Under the pieces are notes generated by a model. It did no database searches. It was not told the DNA's origin and saw only the letters and a list, made by a program, of their open reading frames with translations. Shown piece by piece: positions 7,255 to 14,935 of a DNA stretch of 16,975 nucleotides (the stretch's first letter is position 1; every line of letters starts with the position of its first letter). The position numbers were made by a program, and so were the translations under genes. The stretch is from Christensenella sp. UBA3798 (GTDB taxonomy: Bacteria; Bacillota; Clostridia; Christensenellales; CAG-1252). Where the stretch lies: contig DFEQ01000005.1 in assembly GCA_002368735.1 (NCBI GenBank), positions 1 through 16,975 on the forward strand. Reading direction: 5' to 3'.

Positions 7255-9687
7255 TTACTCCTTATTCATTCGTTTGTGCTTCTTATTGGCGCGCAGGATG
7301 AGGATGGTCAGCACGCTGCCGATGACCGCCACCACCGATAACACGATGGCGAGTATCTGCCCTGCCGAAAGCCCGTTTTGCCCGACGTTCATGGTCAGGA
7401 CGTAACACACCTCGTCCTTGCCGTCTATTCTGTAAAGCACGGCTGAAAATACACTGTTTTCATCGAAAGGCTCGATGACTCGTATCCTGCTTCCGTCCGA
7501 AAGCGTCCCGAGCACCTCGCTGTCGATGCTTGCTTCCTTATAGATAGCCACCGTCTTGCCGAGGCCGTCCGACTTGACCTGCATATCAATGGTCTTGGGC
7601 ATAGGTTGCGGCTCGGAGTCCACGTCCACCACGTCGTCCACGCACACGTAGCCCTCCTTGTCCGCGTAAGAAACGCGATAGAAACCCCACACGTCCCTGC
7701 CCTCGTCGTCCACCGCCACGTAGGAGATGACGTCAAAGACTTCGTCCCTGCCCAGCGCGGCGAAGAGGGGAGCGCCCTTCTCGACGGGTTCACTATAGAT
7801 ATTCACCCCCACGGGTTCGCCGATGGCGGGTATCAAACAACGCGCCTTGCGGAAGGGTGCCGCCCCTTCGTCAAAGACCTTTACGTCGCCGAGGGCGATA
7901 TACACCTTCCCCGTCCCCCACGACGCGCGCACGTATTGGGTGCCGGCGTAGGAAACGTAGGCGTAACACATCAAACGTTGCCCTTTGGGCACGATAGTGA
8001 TTTCTTCAAAGTTGCCGGGCGAAACGTAAGCGACCACCGTATCCTTGACCACCTCGCAGATAAAGCGGGGATGCACCGAGGGCACGTCGTCCACGAAGGC
8101 GCCGTCTTGCTTTATCGCCACGCCGAGGGTCTCCTTGGCGTATATAAGCACGTTGTGGTCGGCGATGACGTAGGTCCTCCCGCTCTCGTCAAAGGCGAGG
8201 TCGCCGTATTCGGCGTAACCATCGGGAAGAAGGGCGACCGTCGTGGGGGCGTCGTATCCTTGCGGGATGCGCTCGTAACGTTTCAGGGCGCTCTCCGTAG
8301 CCACGTAGATATTGCCGCGATAGTCCACCGAGAAGCCCTTCACCGCGCCGTCCACGGCGAGTCTCGCGATGCGTACGCCGCTCTCGGCATAGGCGGAGAT
8401 CACGCCCTCTGTGAGCACGTAGAGGATGTTCCCTCCGATGCCCACCGTCAAGCCCTCAATGGTGCCGTCCGCCGCGATGGCGCTCTTGGAAAAGGCGGAT
8501 GCGTCCGACGTTTTTTGATAGACATCCCGCCCCGACGAGGCATAGACCGTGCCGTTCGGCGACGCAGTCACGCAAAGGCAGTTCGAGGAGAAATAAGAGT
8601 GATCCTTGGGCGACTTCAGCGAGGCGTCGTATTCGTACAAGATGCCGCCGTCCGCGAGATACACGGCATCCTCCGTCCTCGCGATATCGGTCGCAGAGGA
8701 GACGTTCCTCCCCTTGAGGGCGCGCACGCTCTCGCCGAATTCGCTGCCGCGGACGCCGTCCGCTACGAGCACCCTGCCCCCCTTCACGGTCAAGGCAACG
8801 GGGTCTCTCAGCCTGCCGAGAGACTGCCCCGCCGCACCTATCATCTTTTGATAATTGCCGTCCTTGTCGTACACCTTGACGGCGCTACTCGTGCCGTCGA
8901 GCACGTAGATATCGTCCCCCACCGCAAAGTCGTTCAACGTGGTAAACAGAGCGTCACCGCTCTCGTCGCTCTTTGGCAAGAGGGTCGACGTCTGCCCGAG
9001 GAGGCGTATCACGTTATCCTTGGCGTAATAGAGCTTGCCCCCCATAGCCGAAAGCGCACTCACTTCACCGATGCCTTCCAAGGGGGTGACCGTGTCGCCC
9101 TCTCTCTTGATAACGGTGCCGTCGTATTTGCGGAAATACTCCCTCCCCGCCTCCGCGGCAAAGCGGATGGAGAAGTTCATACCCGGGAGTTCGTAGCTCT
9201 CCGCAAGAGAGCCGTCCGCCGCATATCCTTTGACGGATAATAGCGAGGCGAGGGTGTAGAGCTTGCCCTCCGCGAAGGAGATATCCGTCACATTTTCCGA
9301 CGGGATAACGTAGTCCTTCTCGGTGCCGTCCAAGGAATAAACGAGGATTTCGGGCGCGTCTGCCGTGAGCCCTGTCAACAGATACACCGCCTCACTCGAA
9401 AGCACCAGCTTATCGCACTCTTCCGCCCGAGTATCAAACGTCCTTCGCGACCCATTTAGGAACAAAACGACCTTGCCGCTGTCAAATACGGCAAAGTCAT
9501 CTCCGCACGCCGCGATACGCGTGGGCGCGTTAAAAGAAAAGTAGTCGGAGATGAGTTCCCGATAGGCGGGACTTTCCGCCTCGGCTGCTCCGCCTACGAC
9601 AAAAATGCATTGAACGAGCGTCAATGCAAGCAATATGACGAATAACGCAAAGGTTATCTTTTTAAACTCAGCTTTCAGCAGCCTCAT
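7255..9687 (-). CDS. Bitopic membrane protein with propeller-like and SH3-like extracellular domains
   Basis: Function unknown, 810 residues. A basic N-terminus and membrane segment (about 10-32) are followed by a long extracellular part and a second membrane segment near the end (about 775-799) with a Lys/Arg-rich tail. Residues 55-520 show repeated beta-propeller-like strands, including an NHL-like stretch (VYDKDGNYQKMIGAAGQ, then GRLRDPVALTV near 272-301) and repeats such as GNIYVAT and GNILYVL. Residues about 545-765 look like three SH3-like modules, the last clearest (VAIYKEASIDSEVLGTLSDG, 713-732). The start at 9687 lies inside the upstream DUF1858 gene (20-bp overlap) and has only a weak ribosome site, so translation is probably coupled. 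It may sense or hold a cell-wall or carbohydrate ligand for the linked ABC system (inference). Confidence 0.82.
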   Translation of the reverse strand: MRLLKAEFKKITFALFVILLALTLVQCIFVVGGAAEAESPAYRELISDYFSFNAPTRIAACGDDFAVFDSGKVVLFLNGSRRTFDTRAEECDKLVLSSEAVYLLTGLTADAPEILVYSLDGTEKDYVIPSENVTDISFAEGKLYTLASLLSVKGYAADGSLAESYELPGMNFSIRFAAEAGREYFRKYDGTVIKREGDTVTPLEGIGEVSALSAMGGKLYYAKDNVIRLLGQTSTLLPKSDESGDALFTTLNDFAVGDDIYVLDGTSSAVKVYDKDGNYQKMIGAAGQSLGRLRDPVALTVKGGRVLVADGVRGSEFGESVRALKGRNVSSATDIARTEDAVYLADGGILYEYDASLKSPKDHSYFSSNCLCVTASPNGTVYASSGRDVYQKTSDASAFSKSAIAADGTIEGLTVGIGGNILYVLTEGVISAYAESGVRIARLAVDGAVKGFSVDYRGNIYVATESALKRYERIPQGYDAPTTVALLPDGYAEYGDLAFDESGRTYVIADHNVLIYAKETLGVAIKQDGAFVDDVPSVHPRFICEVVKDTVVAYVSPGNFEEITIVPKGQRLMCYAYVSYAGTQYVRASWGTGKVYIALGDVKVFDEGAAPFRKARCLIPAIGEPVGVNIYSEPVEKGAPLFAALGRDEVFDVISYVAVDDEGRDVWGFYRVSYADKEGYVCVDDVVDVDSEPQPMPKTIDMQVKSDGLGKTVAIYKEASIDSEVLGTLSDGSRIRVIEPFDENSVFSAVLYRIDGKDEVCYVLTMNVGQNGLSAGQILAIVLSVVAVIGSVLTILILRANKKHKRMNKE

Positions 9688-9874
9688 TGAGCTTTTCGAC
9701 GAGCTCGTCTACGTCAACGCCGTGAACGGCAGCCGCATCCGCGATGGTCTCGCCACGAGCGAGGGCACAACCCAAGCAATGCATTCCCACACTCATAAGG
9801 ACCTCCGCGATAGCCTGCGAATTTCCCTGCCGAATGGCTTCGCCTATTAGCATGTCTTTGGTGATATTAGCCAT
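9668..9874 (-). CDS. DUF1858-type small redox protein with CxxC motif
   Basis: The 68-residue protein matches the family named for association with hybrid cluster protein: ITKDMLIGEAI near the N-terminus, GMHCLGCALARGETI (30-44) with the Cys33/Cys36 pair, and HGVDVDELVEKLN at the end. These small helical proteins are thought to carry a redox-active disulfide or take part in Fe-S or nitrosative-stress chemistry. The exact role is unsettled. Length is normal for the family. A perfect AAGGAGG ribosome site (9881-9887) sits before the ATG and a promoter just upstream. It is first in the run of six minus-strand genes and overlaps the next by 20 bp. No hybrid cluster protein gene is present here. 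Confidence 0.88.
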   Translation of the reverse strand: MANITKDMLIGEAIRQGNSQAIAEVLMSVGMHCLGCALARGETIADAAAVHGVDVDELVEKLNEAAES

Positions 9875-9896
9875 AGTCAGCCTCCTTTTCCATAAT

Positions 9897-9925
9897 AGTT
9901 TAGCACACTTGCGCGCGAATTACAA
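9897..9925 (-). promoter_or_regulatory. Probable promoter of the six-gene minus-strand operon
   Basis: On the minus strand TTGTAA (9920-9925) and TAAACT (9897-9902) are separated by 17 bp, each matching consensus at 4 of 6 positions. Transcription would begin near 9890, just before the ribosome site of the DUF1858 gene. No other good promoter is evident in the short gaps down to 981. Confidence 0.45.
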
Positions 9926-10084
9926 CTATATTATTGTCCTTGAATCCCGCGCGCGGAAAACGGCGCGTCTTGTCGAGGAAGCGTCCCATGGCGCTCTTTT
10001 TGTCCGAAAGGCGCTCTCAATGCATAGTTTTTTTGCCCTTTCAATATAAATCACTATCGAATAATCAATCAAAGCGAGGTATCC

Positions 10085-10816
10085 ATGAAAAGTATCGTCG
10101 AGCAAATATCCAAAGAGATCGTCGCCGCTGCGGAAGGGGCTGCGGCGGGCATCGTCACCAACGTCTTCGTGAGCGACAGGCTGCGCCGCGTTCGCGGTTA
10201 CAAGGCGTCTGACGAGGAGAGGGACGTCGCCACCATTCTCCCCCTTCGTCGTTTGCTCGGGGATGAAGACGCCCTCGTCGTGCGCAATTTATCCGCCCTG
10301 CAGGAGACCTCTCTCGCCGAGTGTCCCCTCGGCGCCAAGATATACGACACCACGGGGAAAGCTCTCGGGGTGCTGCGTGACCTCTACTTTGACGAAGGGA
10401 GCGGCGAGGTCATCTCACTCGTCACGGGAGAAGGCGAACTCTCGCCCGAGCGCGTCCTATCCTTCGGCAGCAGGGTGCTTCTCCTCCGCGCGCCCGAACA
10501 CGACAACACCCTTTTCCGCAAGCACGGCAGCGGCGTAAAGCGCTCGGCGCCAAAGGTGCCTTCCGAGAAGATCGCCCTTCCGAAAGCAGAGCTGACGCTG
10601 ACCGAAATAAGCGCCGAGAGAGAGGCAGTCCCCGAAGAAAACGACGAGTCGCTCTTTCACGACTACGCCTTTCTCCTCGGACGGCGCGTCCGCAAGGATA
10701 TCGTCGGCGCAGGCGGCGTCATAGCGGCGGAGAATGACGTCGTCACACCCGATGTCGTCATTCGCGCCCACAGAAGCGGCAAGCTCGTCGAACTCACCGT
10801 CAACAGCCGCAAATAA
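10085..10816 (+). CDS. PRC-barrel domain protein
   Basis: A 243-residue cytoplasmic protein without signal or membrane segment. Residues about 79-137 fit a PRC-barrel: CPLGAKIYDTTGKALGVLRD, then DEGSGEVISLV and the closing strand SFGSRVLLL. Residues 197-240 form a second PRC-like motif (LLGRRVRKDIVGAGGVIAAE, then VVTPDVV and GKLVELTV) typical of clostridial proteins with two such modules. The region between is charged and probably flexible. PRC-barrels occur in RimM and photosynthetic reaction-centre H subunits and mediate protein or RNA contacts. The partner here is unknown. The N-terminus (residues 1-27) is an Ala-rich helix. A GCGAGGT ribosome site is at 10074-10080. A TATAAA at 10045-10050 could be a -10 box but lacks a good -35. 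It is followed after 4 bp by the peptidase lipoprotein gene, so the two form an operon. Confidence 0.75.
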   Translation: MKSIVEQISKEIVAAAEGAAAGIVTNVFVSDRLRRVRGYKASDEERDVATILPLRRLLGDEDALVVRNLSALQETSLAECPLGAKIYDTTGKALGVLRDLYFDEGSGEVISLVTGEGELSPERVLSFGSRVLLLRAPEHDNTLFRKHGSGVKRSAPKVPSEKIALPKAELTLTEISAEREAVPEENDESLFHDYAFLLGRRVRKDIVGAGGVIAAENDVVTPDVVIRAHRSGKLVELTVNSRK

Positions 10817-10820
10817 ACGG

Positions 10821-12278
10821 ATGAAGCGGTCCGCCTGTCTTGCGGTGGCGCTCTTTGCGCTCTTTTCCCTCGCGGGGTGCGGCAGCCTTCCTCTGCCAAA
10901 GGAGCGAGAGACAGCGCCCGTCCCCTCCCCCACACAATACCACATCACGGCGGAACTGGACGCGGCGGAGCACACCCTTTCGGTACTGACCGATATCGAT
11001 TGGTCTTGCCCCGCGGACGACCTTTCGGCGGTAAAGTTTTATCTCTACCCAAACGCCTATAAGGAGGGTCACGAGGTCGTGACGAAGGATAAGGTCGAGG
11101 CGGCATACCCCGGAGGCAGCCCTTCCTACGGCGGCAGCGAGATACTCTCCGCCCTGTGCGACGTCCCCGTCACGGACACAAGCCTCGGGGAGGACGATAT
11201 GGTCTTGACCCTGCGCCTTTCGCGCGATTTGAAAAAGGGCGAGAGGGTGCGTTTCCGTATAACGCAAAAGGTGACCCTCGCCTGCATCAAGCACCGTCTG
11301 GGCTATGCGGAGGGATACTATTATCTCTCGGGCTTTTACCCCGTAGTTTGCCCCTTTTCGGAGGGGGTTTTCCTCACCTATCCATACACCCCGTTCGGCG
11401 ACCCTTTCCGCCTGGAAACAGCCGAGTTTTCCCTCGATTTGAGCCTGCCGATAGGCACCGCCTGCGCCGCTTCCGCCGAGATCGTTCGTAGGGAGACGCA
11501 AGGGAGCACGGAGATCTATTCCATCGCCTCGAACAGCAGTCGAGAAGTGGCAGTCGTCGCCTCCAAAAAGATGTTCGTCGAGAAGCGCTCTTACGGCGAT
11601 AAAAGCCTCTTTTATTACTACGAGAGCGGCTCTAATAAGGAGCGCATCCTATCCGTCATCGAGGACGCTTTGCGCTACTATGAGGAATGCTTCGGCGCCT
11701 ATCCTTACTCCACCTATACGGTGGTCTCCGCCCCCTTCTTCGAGTCGGGCGTGGAGCACGCGGGGTTGACCGTCATCTCCAAGGACCTCTCCTTTGCCTA
11801 TAAAAAGAAGACCATCTTGCACGAGACGGCGCATCAATGGTGGTTCGGCAAGGTGGGAAACGATGAATTCGCCTCCCCGTGGATAGACGAGGGGCTCGCC
11901 GAATACTCCGCCGCTGCCTACTATAAAGCCGCAGGACAGGAGGCGGTCTATCGCGAGCTGGTGCGTGAAGCCGAGGACGCCTATGCCGTACGCCTCTCGG
12001 TCAAGGGGAGCGAGGGGGTGCGCTTTGACCTCCCCCTTCCGGAGCTTGCGGACGGATACTACGACCGCGTGTACGCAGGGGGACTGCTCCTCTTTTCCAC
12101 CCTTGCGGAGCGCTTTGGGACGAAGCGTTTTCACGCCGCGCTGAGAGACTTCGCGGAGCGCTATGCGGGGAAAGTTGCCACCCAAGGCGCGCTTATCTCC
12201 TCCTTATCGCAGTCGCTTGAGGAGGACCTTTCCGCCTTCTTCCAAGGGTGGCTGACGGGGGTCGTTCCGTTACAATAA
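10821..12278 (+). CDS. M1-family-like zinc metallopeptidase lipoprotein
   Basis: Predicted membrane-anchored, extracellular peptidase of 485 residues. The signal ends in a lipobox (FSLAGC, Cys20). The gluzincin motif HETAHQWW (334-341) is followed after 18 residues by the third zinc ligand Glu357 in WIDEGLAEY, giving the HExxH-x18-E pattern of M1 aminopeptidases. GVEHAG (310-315) is in the place of the GAMEN exopeptidase motif but differs from it. Tyr418 in YDRVYAGG is a candidate for the transition-state Tyr. The protein is shorter than typical M1 enzymes: an N-terminal beta domain and the catalytic domain are present, without a long C-terminal helical domain. The start at 10821 is preferred over an upstream frame (10734) because it gives the lipoprotein signal and follows the PRC gene by 4 bp. 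Substrate unknown. Confidence 0.9.
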   Translation: MKRSACLAVALFALFSLAGCGSLPLPKERETAPVPSPTQYHITAELDAAEHTLSVLTDIDWSCPADDLSAVKFYLYPNAYKEGHEVVTKDKVEAAYPGGSPSYGGSEILSALCDVPVTDTSLGEDDMVLTLRLSRDLKKGERVRFRITQKVTLACIKHRLGYAEGYYYLSGFYPVVCPFSEGVFLTYPYTPFGDPFRLETAEFSLDLSLPIGTACAASAEIVRRETQGSTEIYSIASNSSREVAVVASKKMFVEKRSYGDKSLFYYYESGSNKERILSVIEDALRYYEECFGAYPYSTYTVVSAPFFESGVEHAGLTVISKDLSFAYKKKTILHETAHQWWFGKVGNDEFASPWIDEGLAEYSAAAYYKAAGQEAVYRELVREAEDAYAVRLSVKGSEGVRFDLPLPELADGYYDRVYAGGLLLFSTLAERFGTKRFHAALRDFAERYAGKVATQGALISSLSQSLEEDLSAFFQGWLTGVVPLQ

Positions 12279-12280
12279 AA

Positions 12281-12313
12281 AAGAGCCGCCACACTTAGCG
12301 CGCGGCGGCACTT
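12281..12313 (-). terminator. Terminator between converging genes, mainly for the minus strand
   Basis: GCCGCC (12285-12290) pairs with GGCGGC (12304-12309) and flanking bases extend the stem beyond one mismatch. Read on the minus strand it is followed by a TCTTTTTTATT tract, a good terminator for the TerB-like gene. The plus-strand side lacks a T run, so it is weaker for the peptidase gene. Confidence 0.7.
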
Positions 12314-12324
12314 GATCTCTTCGA

Positions 12325-12753
12325 TTATCTCAATATCCTATTAAAAATCTTGATTTCGTCGTTGGAAAGCACGTCGTTGCTCTGCATGATGCACATGCCG
12401 AAGATGCAGGCCGCCTCTTTTCCCTCGGGAGAGAGCGCGTCTATCGCGGTGTCGATGAACTCCTCTCTTTCGTTATCGTCGCCGCTGTCCGCCATCGCCT
12501 TTTGGAACTCCTCATAGCTCATGTGGCGATTCAACGCTTCTGTCACGAAGGAATAGTCCTCAAAGGTCACCGCACGGTCCGCCCGCACGAAAAGCTTGGC
12601 AAGCGACCAGGCGAATAACAAGTAGTTCTCCTTGGTAACGCCGAGTATATCCTCTGCGTCCTCAAGCACGATGAAGAGATTGGTCCTCGCCAAATCGATG
12701 CGATTTGCCCCTTCGGTATGAACGACTCTATCCATCCAGTAATTGATATCCAT
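12325..12753 (-). CDS. TerB-like helical protein (tentative)
   Basis: A 142-residue, mostly helical, acidic cytoplasmic protein without signal or membrane segment. Two similar segments, LFAWSLAKLFVRADRAVTFEDYSFV (about 46-70, in two stretches) and CIFGMCIMQSNDVLSNDEIK (116-135), follow the TerB-family pattern of a helix, an acidic 'D-x-x-x-S/T-x-x-(D/E)' turn and another helix. TerB-like domains bind divalent metal in some tellurite-resistance and stress proteins. Residues for that are only partly present, so this is a weak family call and no function is claimed. A GAGAGGTGG ribosome site precedes the start at 12753. The PH-domain gene lies 61 bp upstream on the same strand and may be co-transcribed. 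Confidence 0.6.
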   Translation of the reverse strand: MDINYWMDRVVHTEGANRIDLARTNLFIVLEDAEDILGVTKENYLLFAWSLAKLFVRADRAVTFEDYSFVTEALNRHMSYEEFQKAMADSGDDNEREEFIDTAIDALSPEGKEAACIFGMCIMQSNDVLSNDEIKIFNRILR

Positions 12754-12814
12754 ATTCCACCTCTCGATAGTATTTTACAGTATTCGTGGCTGCGTGTAAA
12801 CTCTTTTCCCTCGG

Positions 12815-13237
12815 TCAGTCCACCATCAAATGCCTGATGCTGCCCGCGCCTATCTTCCTCGTCAGCAGATAGTCCTTCAGCCCTTCGGGGTCCTTCACGC
12901 CCGCAAAATTCAGGTCATGCTTGCCCGCGACGTCTGCAGTCACCGTGCCGTAGCCGAGGATCTTTCCCCCCGGCGGCTGCGTAAGAGTGACCGACAGCAC
13001 GCCCATAAAGACGATCTCCTTCTCCACCGTGTTGAAAACGCCGCTCTTGCGCACATATTTGTCGCTATAGAACTCCACGAGGTCGTGCTTTGCCTCTATG
13101 ACGTGATAGAGGATATATATGACGCCGGGGATGACGCCCAAGATGCACAAAACGATGCAAATCAAAAAATTCATATCATAAAAAGGAGATTTTACGGCAA
13201 CGTATTCCGGCATAGCTTTTTCCTCAGTTTTTATCAT
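12815..13237 (-). CDS. Membrane protein with bacterial PH-like domain
   Basis: A 140-residue protein with one hydrophobic hairpin or membrane segment (about 22-47, FLICIVLCILGVIPGVIYIL) followed by a bacterial pleckstrin-homology-like domain: VEFYSDKYVRKSGVFNTVEK, then a hydrophobic strand (IVFMGVLSVTLTQ), a GKILGYGTVTADVAG hairpin and a final helix (DPEGLKDYLLTRK). Such domains are common in small membrane proteins of Bacillota and may organise envelope-stress or membrane complexes. The role here is unknown. The start at 13237 is preferred because AAGGTG lies about 8 bp upstream. A longer frame to 13318 has no ribosome site and crosses repeat-like DNA. Confidence 0.8.
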   Translation of the reverse strand: MIKTEEKAMPEYVAVKSPFYDMNFLICIVLCILGVIPGVIYILYHVIEAKHDLVEFYSDKYVRKSGVFNTVEKEIVFMGVLSVTLTQPPGGKILGYGTVTADVAGKHDLNFAGVKDPEGLKDYLLTRKIGAGSIRHLMVD

Positions 13238-13279
13238 TGTAACACCTTCCCCTTCCCTCGTCAAGTAGCTCGCCCGCGC

Positions 13280-13293
13280 GCGATAGGAACGAG
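13280..13293. repeat. 14-bp fragment of the surface-gene leader repeat
   Basis: GCGATAGGAACGAG here is identical to part of leader copies A (13601-13614) and B (13931-13944). The flanking bases do not extend the match far, so it is either a remnant of another copy or a chance match. The rest of 13238-13370 shows nothing that can be named. Confidence 0.4.
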
Positions 13294-13373
13294 CGCTTGT
13301 TGAGAAGACAAGTGGCACTATGCTCTTTGCCTCCCTAAAAGTGCATTAAAAGCGGATATGGAGACTGCGCGTT

Positions 13374-13637
13374 TCTTTATTTAACTACCCGTCATCTCTC
13401 CCCCGACGCTACGTGTTCGATTATCCCTGTCTATCTACCCAAAATCTCTCCCCGGAAGGCGCACCGGCGATGGGCGCCGTTGTAATAGCACTTGCGATTC
13501 ATTTTAAGCAAGTGCGTATATTTAGGAGCCTATCAACGGTGCCCGGCGTTTGAAGAATCGCAGATTTTCAAACGAGGCAAGCGAGAAGGCGTTCACCGTC
13601 GCGATAGGAACGAGTGCGCTCGTTTCGGCGATAAAGG
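13374..13637 (+). repeat. Leader repeat copy A, truncated and without a gene
   Basis: From 13429 to about 13636 this copy matches copy B at a constant 330-bp offset with roughly six mismatches by eye. Its 5' part keeps the ACTACCCGTC and CTCTCCCCC words but lacks about 50 bp found in B and C. It contains both hairpins of the family: GCACTTGC/GCAAGTGC (13488-13515) and CGTTTGAA...TTCAAACG (13547-13574). After about 13637 the match stops and no ribosome site or surface-protein gene follows. It is probably a leftover from loss of a cassette or from tandem duplication. Confidence 0.75.
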
Positions 13638-13662
13638 GGCTCTATTCCTCACTCGTTTTTTT

Positions 13663-13985
13663 CCTTATATACTACCCGTCACACCTCCCCCTAAAGGAGA
13701 GCGAACCTTGTTTTCCTCCAATCGGCTCTCCCCAAGTGCTACGTTTTATATTGTCCTTGTCTATCTACCCAAAATCTCTCCCCGGAAGGCGCACCGGCGA
13801 TGGGCGCCGTTGTAATAGCACTTGCGATTCACTACAAGCAAGTGCGTATATTTAGGAGCCTATCAACGGTGCCCGGCGTTTGAAGAATCGCAGATTTTCA
13901 AACGAGGCAAGCGAGTAGGCGCTCACCGTCGCGATAGGAACGAGTGCGCTCGTTTCGGCGACAAAGCGCCTAACTCGTGCGCAGT
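13663..13985 (+). repeat. Leader repeat copy B, upstream of the left surface-protein gene
   Basis: The 323-bp element runs from CCTTATATA to just before the ribosome site of the gene at 14000. Its first part (to about 13780) is nearly identical to inverted copy C, ending in a CTACCCAAAATCTCTCCCCG block. The second part has two inverted repeats: GCACTTGC/GCAAGTGC (13818-13845, 12-nt loop) and an approximately 12-bp stem CGTTTGAA...TTCAAACG with one bulged G (13877-13904). Copy C keeps both stems while the loops and connecting sequence differ, which is what a structured 5' leader RNA would show. A promoter could not be fixed. TATATT at 13747-13752 lacks a -35 box. Confidence 0.7.
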
Positions 13986-14091
13986 GAGGTATTTAATTTA
14001 TGAAAAAACGTTTACTTATCACATCCATCGTGATGATGCTCGTAGTTGCTGTGGCTCTCTCCACCGCGACCTACGCATGGTTTACGAGCAA
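13986..14091 (+). repeat. Left arm of a 106-bp perfect inverted repeat
   Basis: Identical over all 106 bases to the reverse complement of 15754-15859. It covers the GAGGT ribosome site, the spacer, the ATG and the first 30 codons of the surface-protein gene up to the first bases of codon 31. The identity includes every synonymous position, although the rest of the two genes is strongly diverged. Confidence 0.97.
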
Positions 14092-14860
14092 TGCGAGTGT
14101 TACTGCAAGCTCGATCACTATGACTGCGACCACTGCAACTGCTCCGGCTCTTGGTATTGGTTGGGAAAGCGGTGAAGCAGGTTCCGCGATCACTCTTGGT
14201 GGTTCTGCTTCCGGTGTATCACCTATGGTTCCCGCAACGCTTTATACTCAAGCGCAAGCTGATGCAGACAATAGTGATGAAATTACTGCTGCAACGATCA
14301 GCACCGTCGGATTTGAAACTGCTACTACTAAGTCCGTAGGTGGTCATCTCGTATTCAATACGCCTACCACTGCGACTCCGTATACCTTTACCGATGGAAG
14401 CGCGACAGCATTCTATGTATGCAACCTTTCTACTGCTAATACTGTGACGAACGTTCAAGTCCAGGCAAACATTTCGGCAGTTACTAACGAAAAAGATGGC
14501 ACAGGTCTCGTGAGAATCGCTATCTTCAAGCGCGACACTGCTGGCAGCGGCGATTATAAGCTTGTTGGCGTTTTGGCTGCAACGGGTGCGAATGATAATG
14601 TTGCATTCGGCGATGTAGCAGTTGGCGCTAATGCAGAAAAGGGTGCCAGCGCGTCTCTCACCTATGGTGCTTCTGTTGAGTTTATCGATCTTGGTGGTTT
14701 AGCCGTCAATAATGGTGCTGCTAATGGAACCGATCAGATTGATTTGGTTGCAAAGGTTTGGATGGATGGATATGAGCTGAATGATGACAAAGCAGGCTAT
14801 GATGCTGCAATTGAATTGAACTTCTATGCTGCTCCGTCCGGCGAAAAATACAGCGCATAA
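14000..14860 (+). CDS. SipW-type signal surface protein, left cassette (camelysin/TasA-like candidate)
   Basis: A 286-residue secreted protein. The N-terminus (MKKRLLITSI, hydrophobic core, ATYAWFTSN at 23-31) is the signal type recognised by SipW-like signal peptidases, as in TasA and camelysin filament proteins. The mature part is rich in Ala, Thr, Gly and Asn, has one Cys (141) and no sortase motif. Segments shared with the right-hand gene are FYVCNLSTANTVTNVQVQAN (138-157), LVRIAIFKRD (170-179) and VWMDGYEL (253-260) near the C-terminus. The last recalls the VWLEG-like strand that ends many TasA/camelysin-type domains. Codons favour GCT, ACT and GTT, unlike the GC-rich neighbours. The ribosome site GAGGT is 10 bp before the ATG. 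No sipW or tasA operon partner lies in the window. Assembly into fibres is inference. Confidence 0.85.
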   Translation: MKKRLLITSIVMMLVVAVALSTATYAWFTSNASVTASSITMTATTATAPALGIGWESGEAGSAITLGGSASGVSPMVPATLYTQAQADADNSDEITAATISTVGFETATTKSVGGHLVFNTPTTATPYTFTDGSATAFYVCNLSTANTVTNVQVQANISAVTNEKDGTGLVRIAIFKRDTAGSGDYKLVGVLAATGANDNVAFGDVAVGANAEKGASASLTYGASVEFIDLGGLAVNNGAANGTDQIDLVAKVWMDGYELNDDKAGYDAAIELNFYAAPSGEKYSA

Positions 14861-14869
14861 TTGTAATTT

Positions 14870-14889
14870 GCTTTGCTACTAAACACGAA
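14870..14889 (+). repeat. 3' inverted repeat, left arm (20 bp)
   Basis: GCTTTGCTACTAAACACGAA follows the left gene and its exact reverse complement (14969-14988) follows the right gene. It shows that the duplicated cassettes extend past the coding regions. It also lets RNA from either side form a long stem around the two terminators. Confidence 0.9.
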
Positions 14890-14892
14890 ATC

Positions 14893-14921
14893 AAGGCTAC
14901 CCGCTCGCGGGTAGCCTTTTT
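14893..14921 (+). terminator. Terminator of the left surface-protein gene
   Basis: AAGGCTACCCG (14893-14903) pairs with CGGGTAGCCTT (14908-14918) around a CTCG loop and is followed by a T run to 14921. This is a strong plus-strand intrinsic terminator about 32 bp after the TAA. Confidence 0.9.
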
Positions 14922-14935
14922 CGAGGCATTATATA

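Noticed and set aside
6158..7405. Plus-strand open frame of 415 codons opposite the alpha-CTD/WG gene
   Set aside because: Antisense shadow. The minus-strand product has recognisable alpha-CTD-like and WG segments and operon spacing.
7606..9240. Long plus-strand open frame of 544 codons opposite the propeller/SH3 gene
   Set aside because: It is the antisense shadow of a GC-rich coding region. The protein is rich in His, Arg and Gly with no domain and no ribosome site, while the minus strand has clear domains.
13238..13318. N-terminal extension of the PH-domain protein to 13318
   Set aside because: No ribosome site at 13318. The 13237 start has AAGGTG at good spacing and the extension crosses repeat-like DNA.
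13747..13752. Promoter -10 box TATATT in leader B (and its match in copy C)
   Set aside because: No -35 box at 16-18 bp. A second TATATT in A and B has only TTGCGA at 19 bp, and that one is absent from copy C.
13429..13966. CRISPR array from the A/B direct repeats
   Set aside because: Only two direct copies of about 207 bp, with no short regular repeat-spacer pattern and no cas genes.
13492..14175. Two open frames with the same peptide (CVYLGAYQRC...) in leaders A and B
   Set aside because: They are similar only because the DNA is duplicated. There is no ribosome site, copy C does not keep the frame, and the second runs out of frame into the surface-protein gene.
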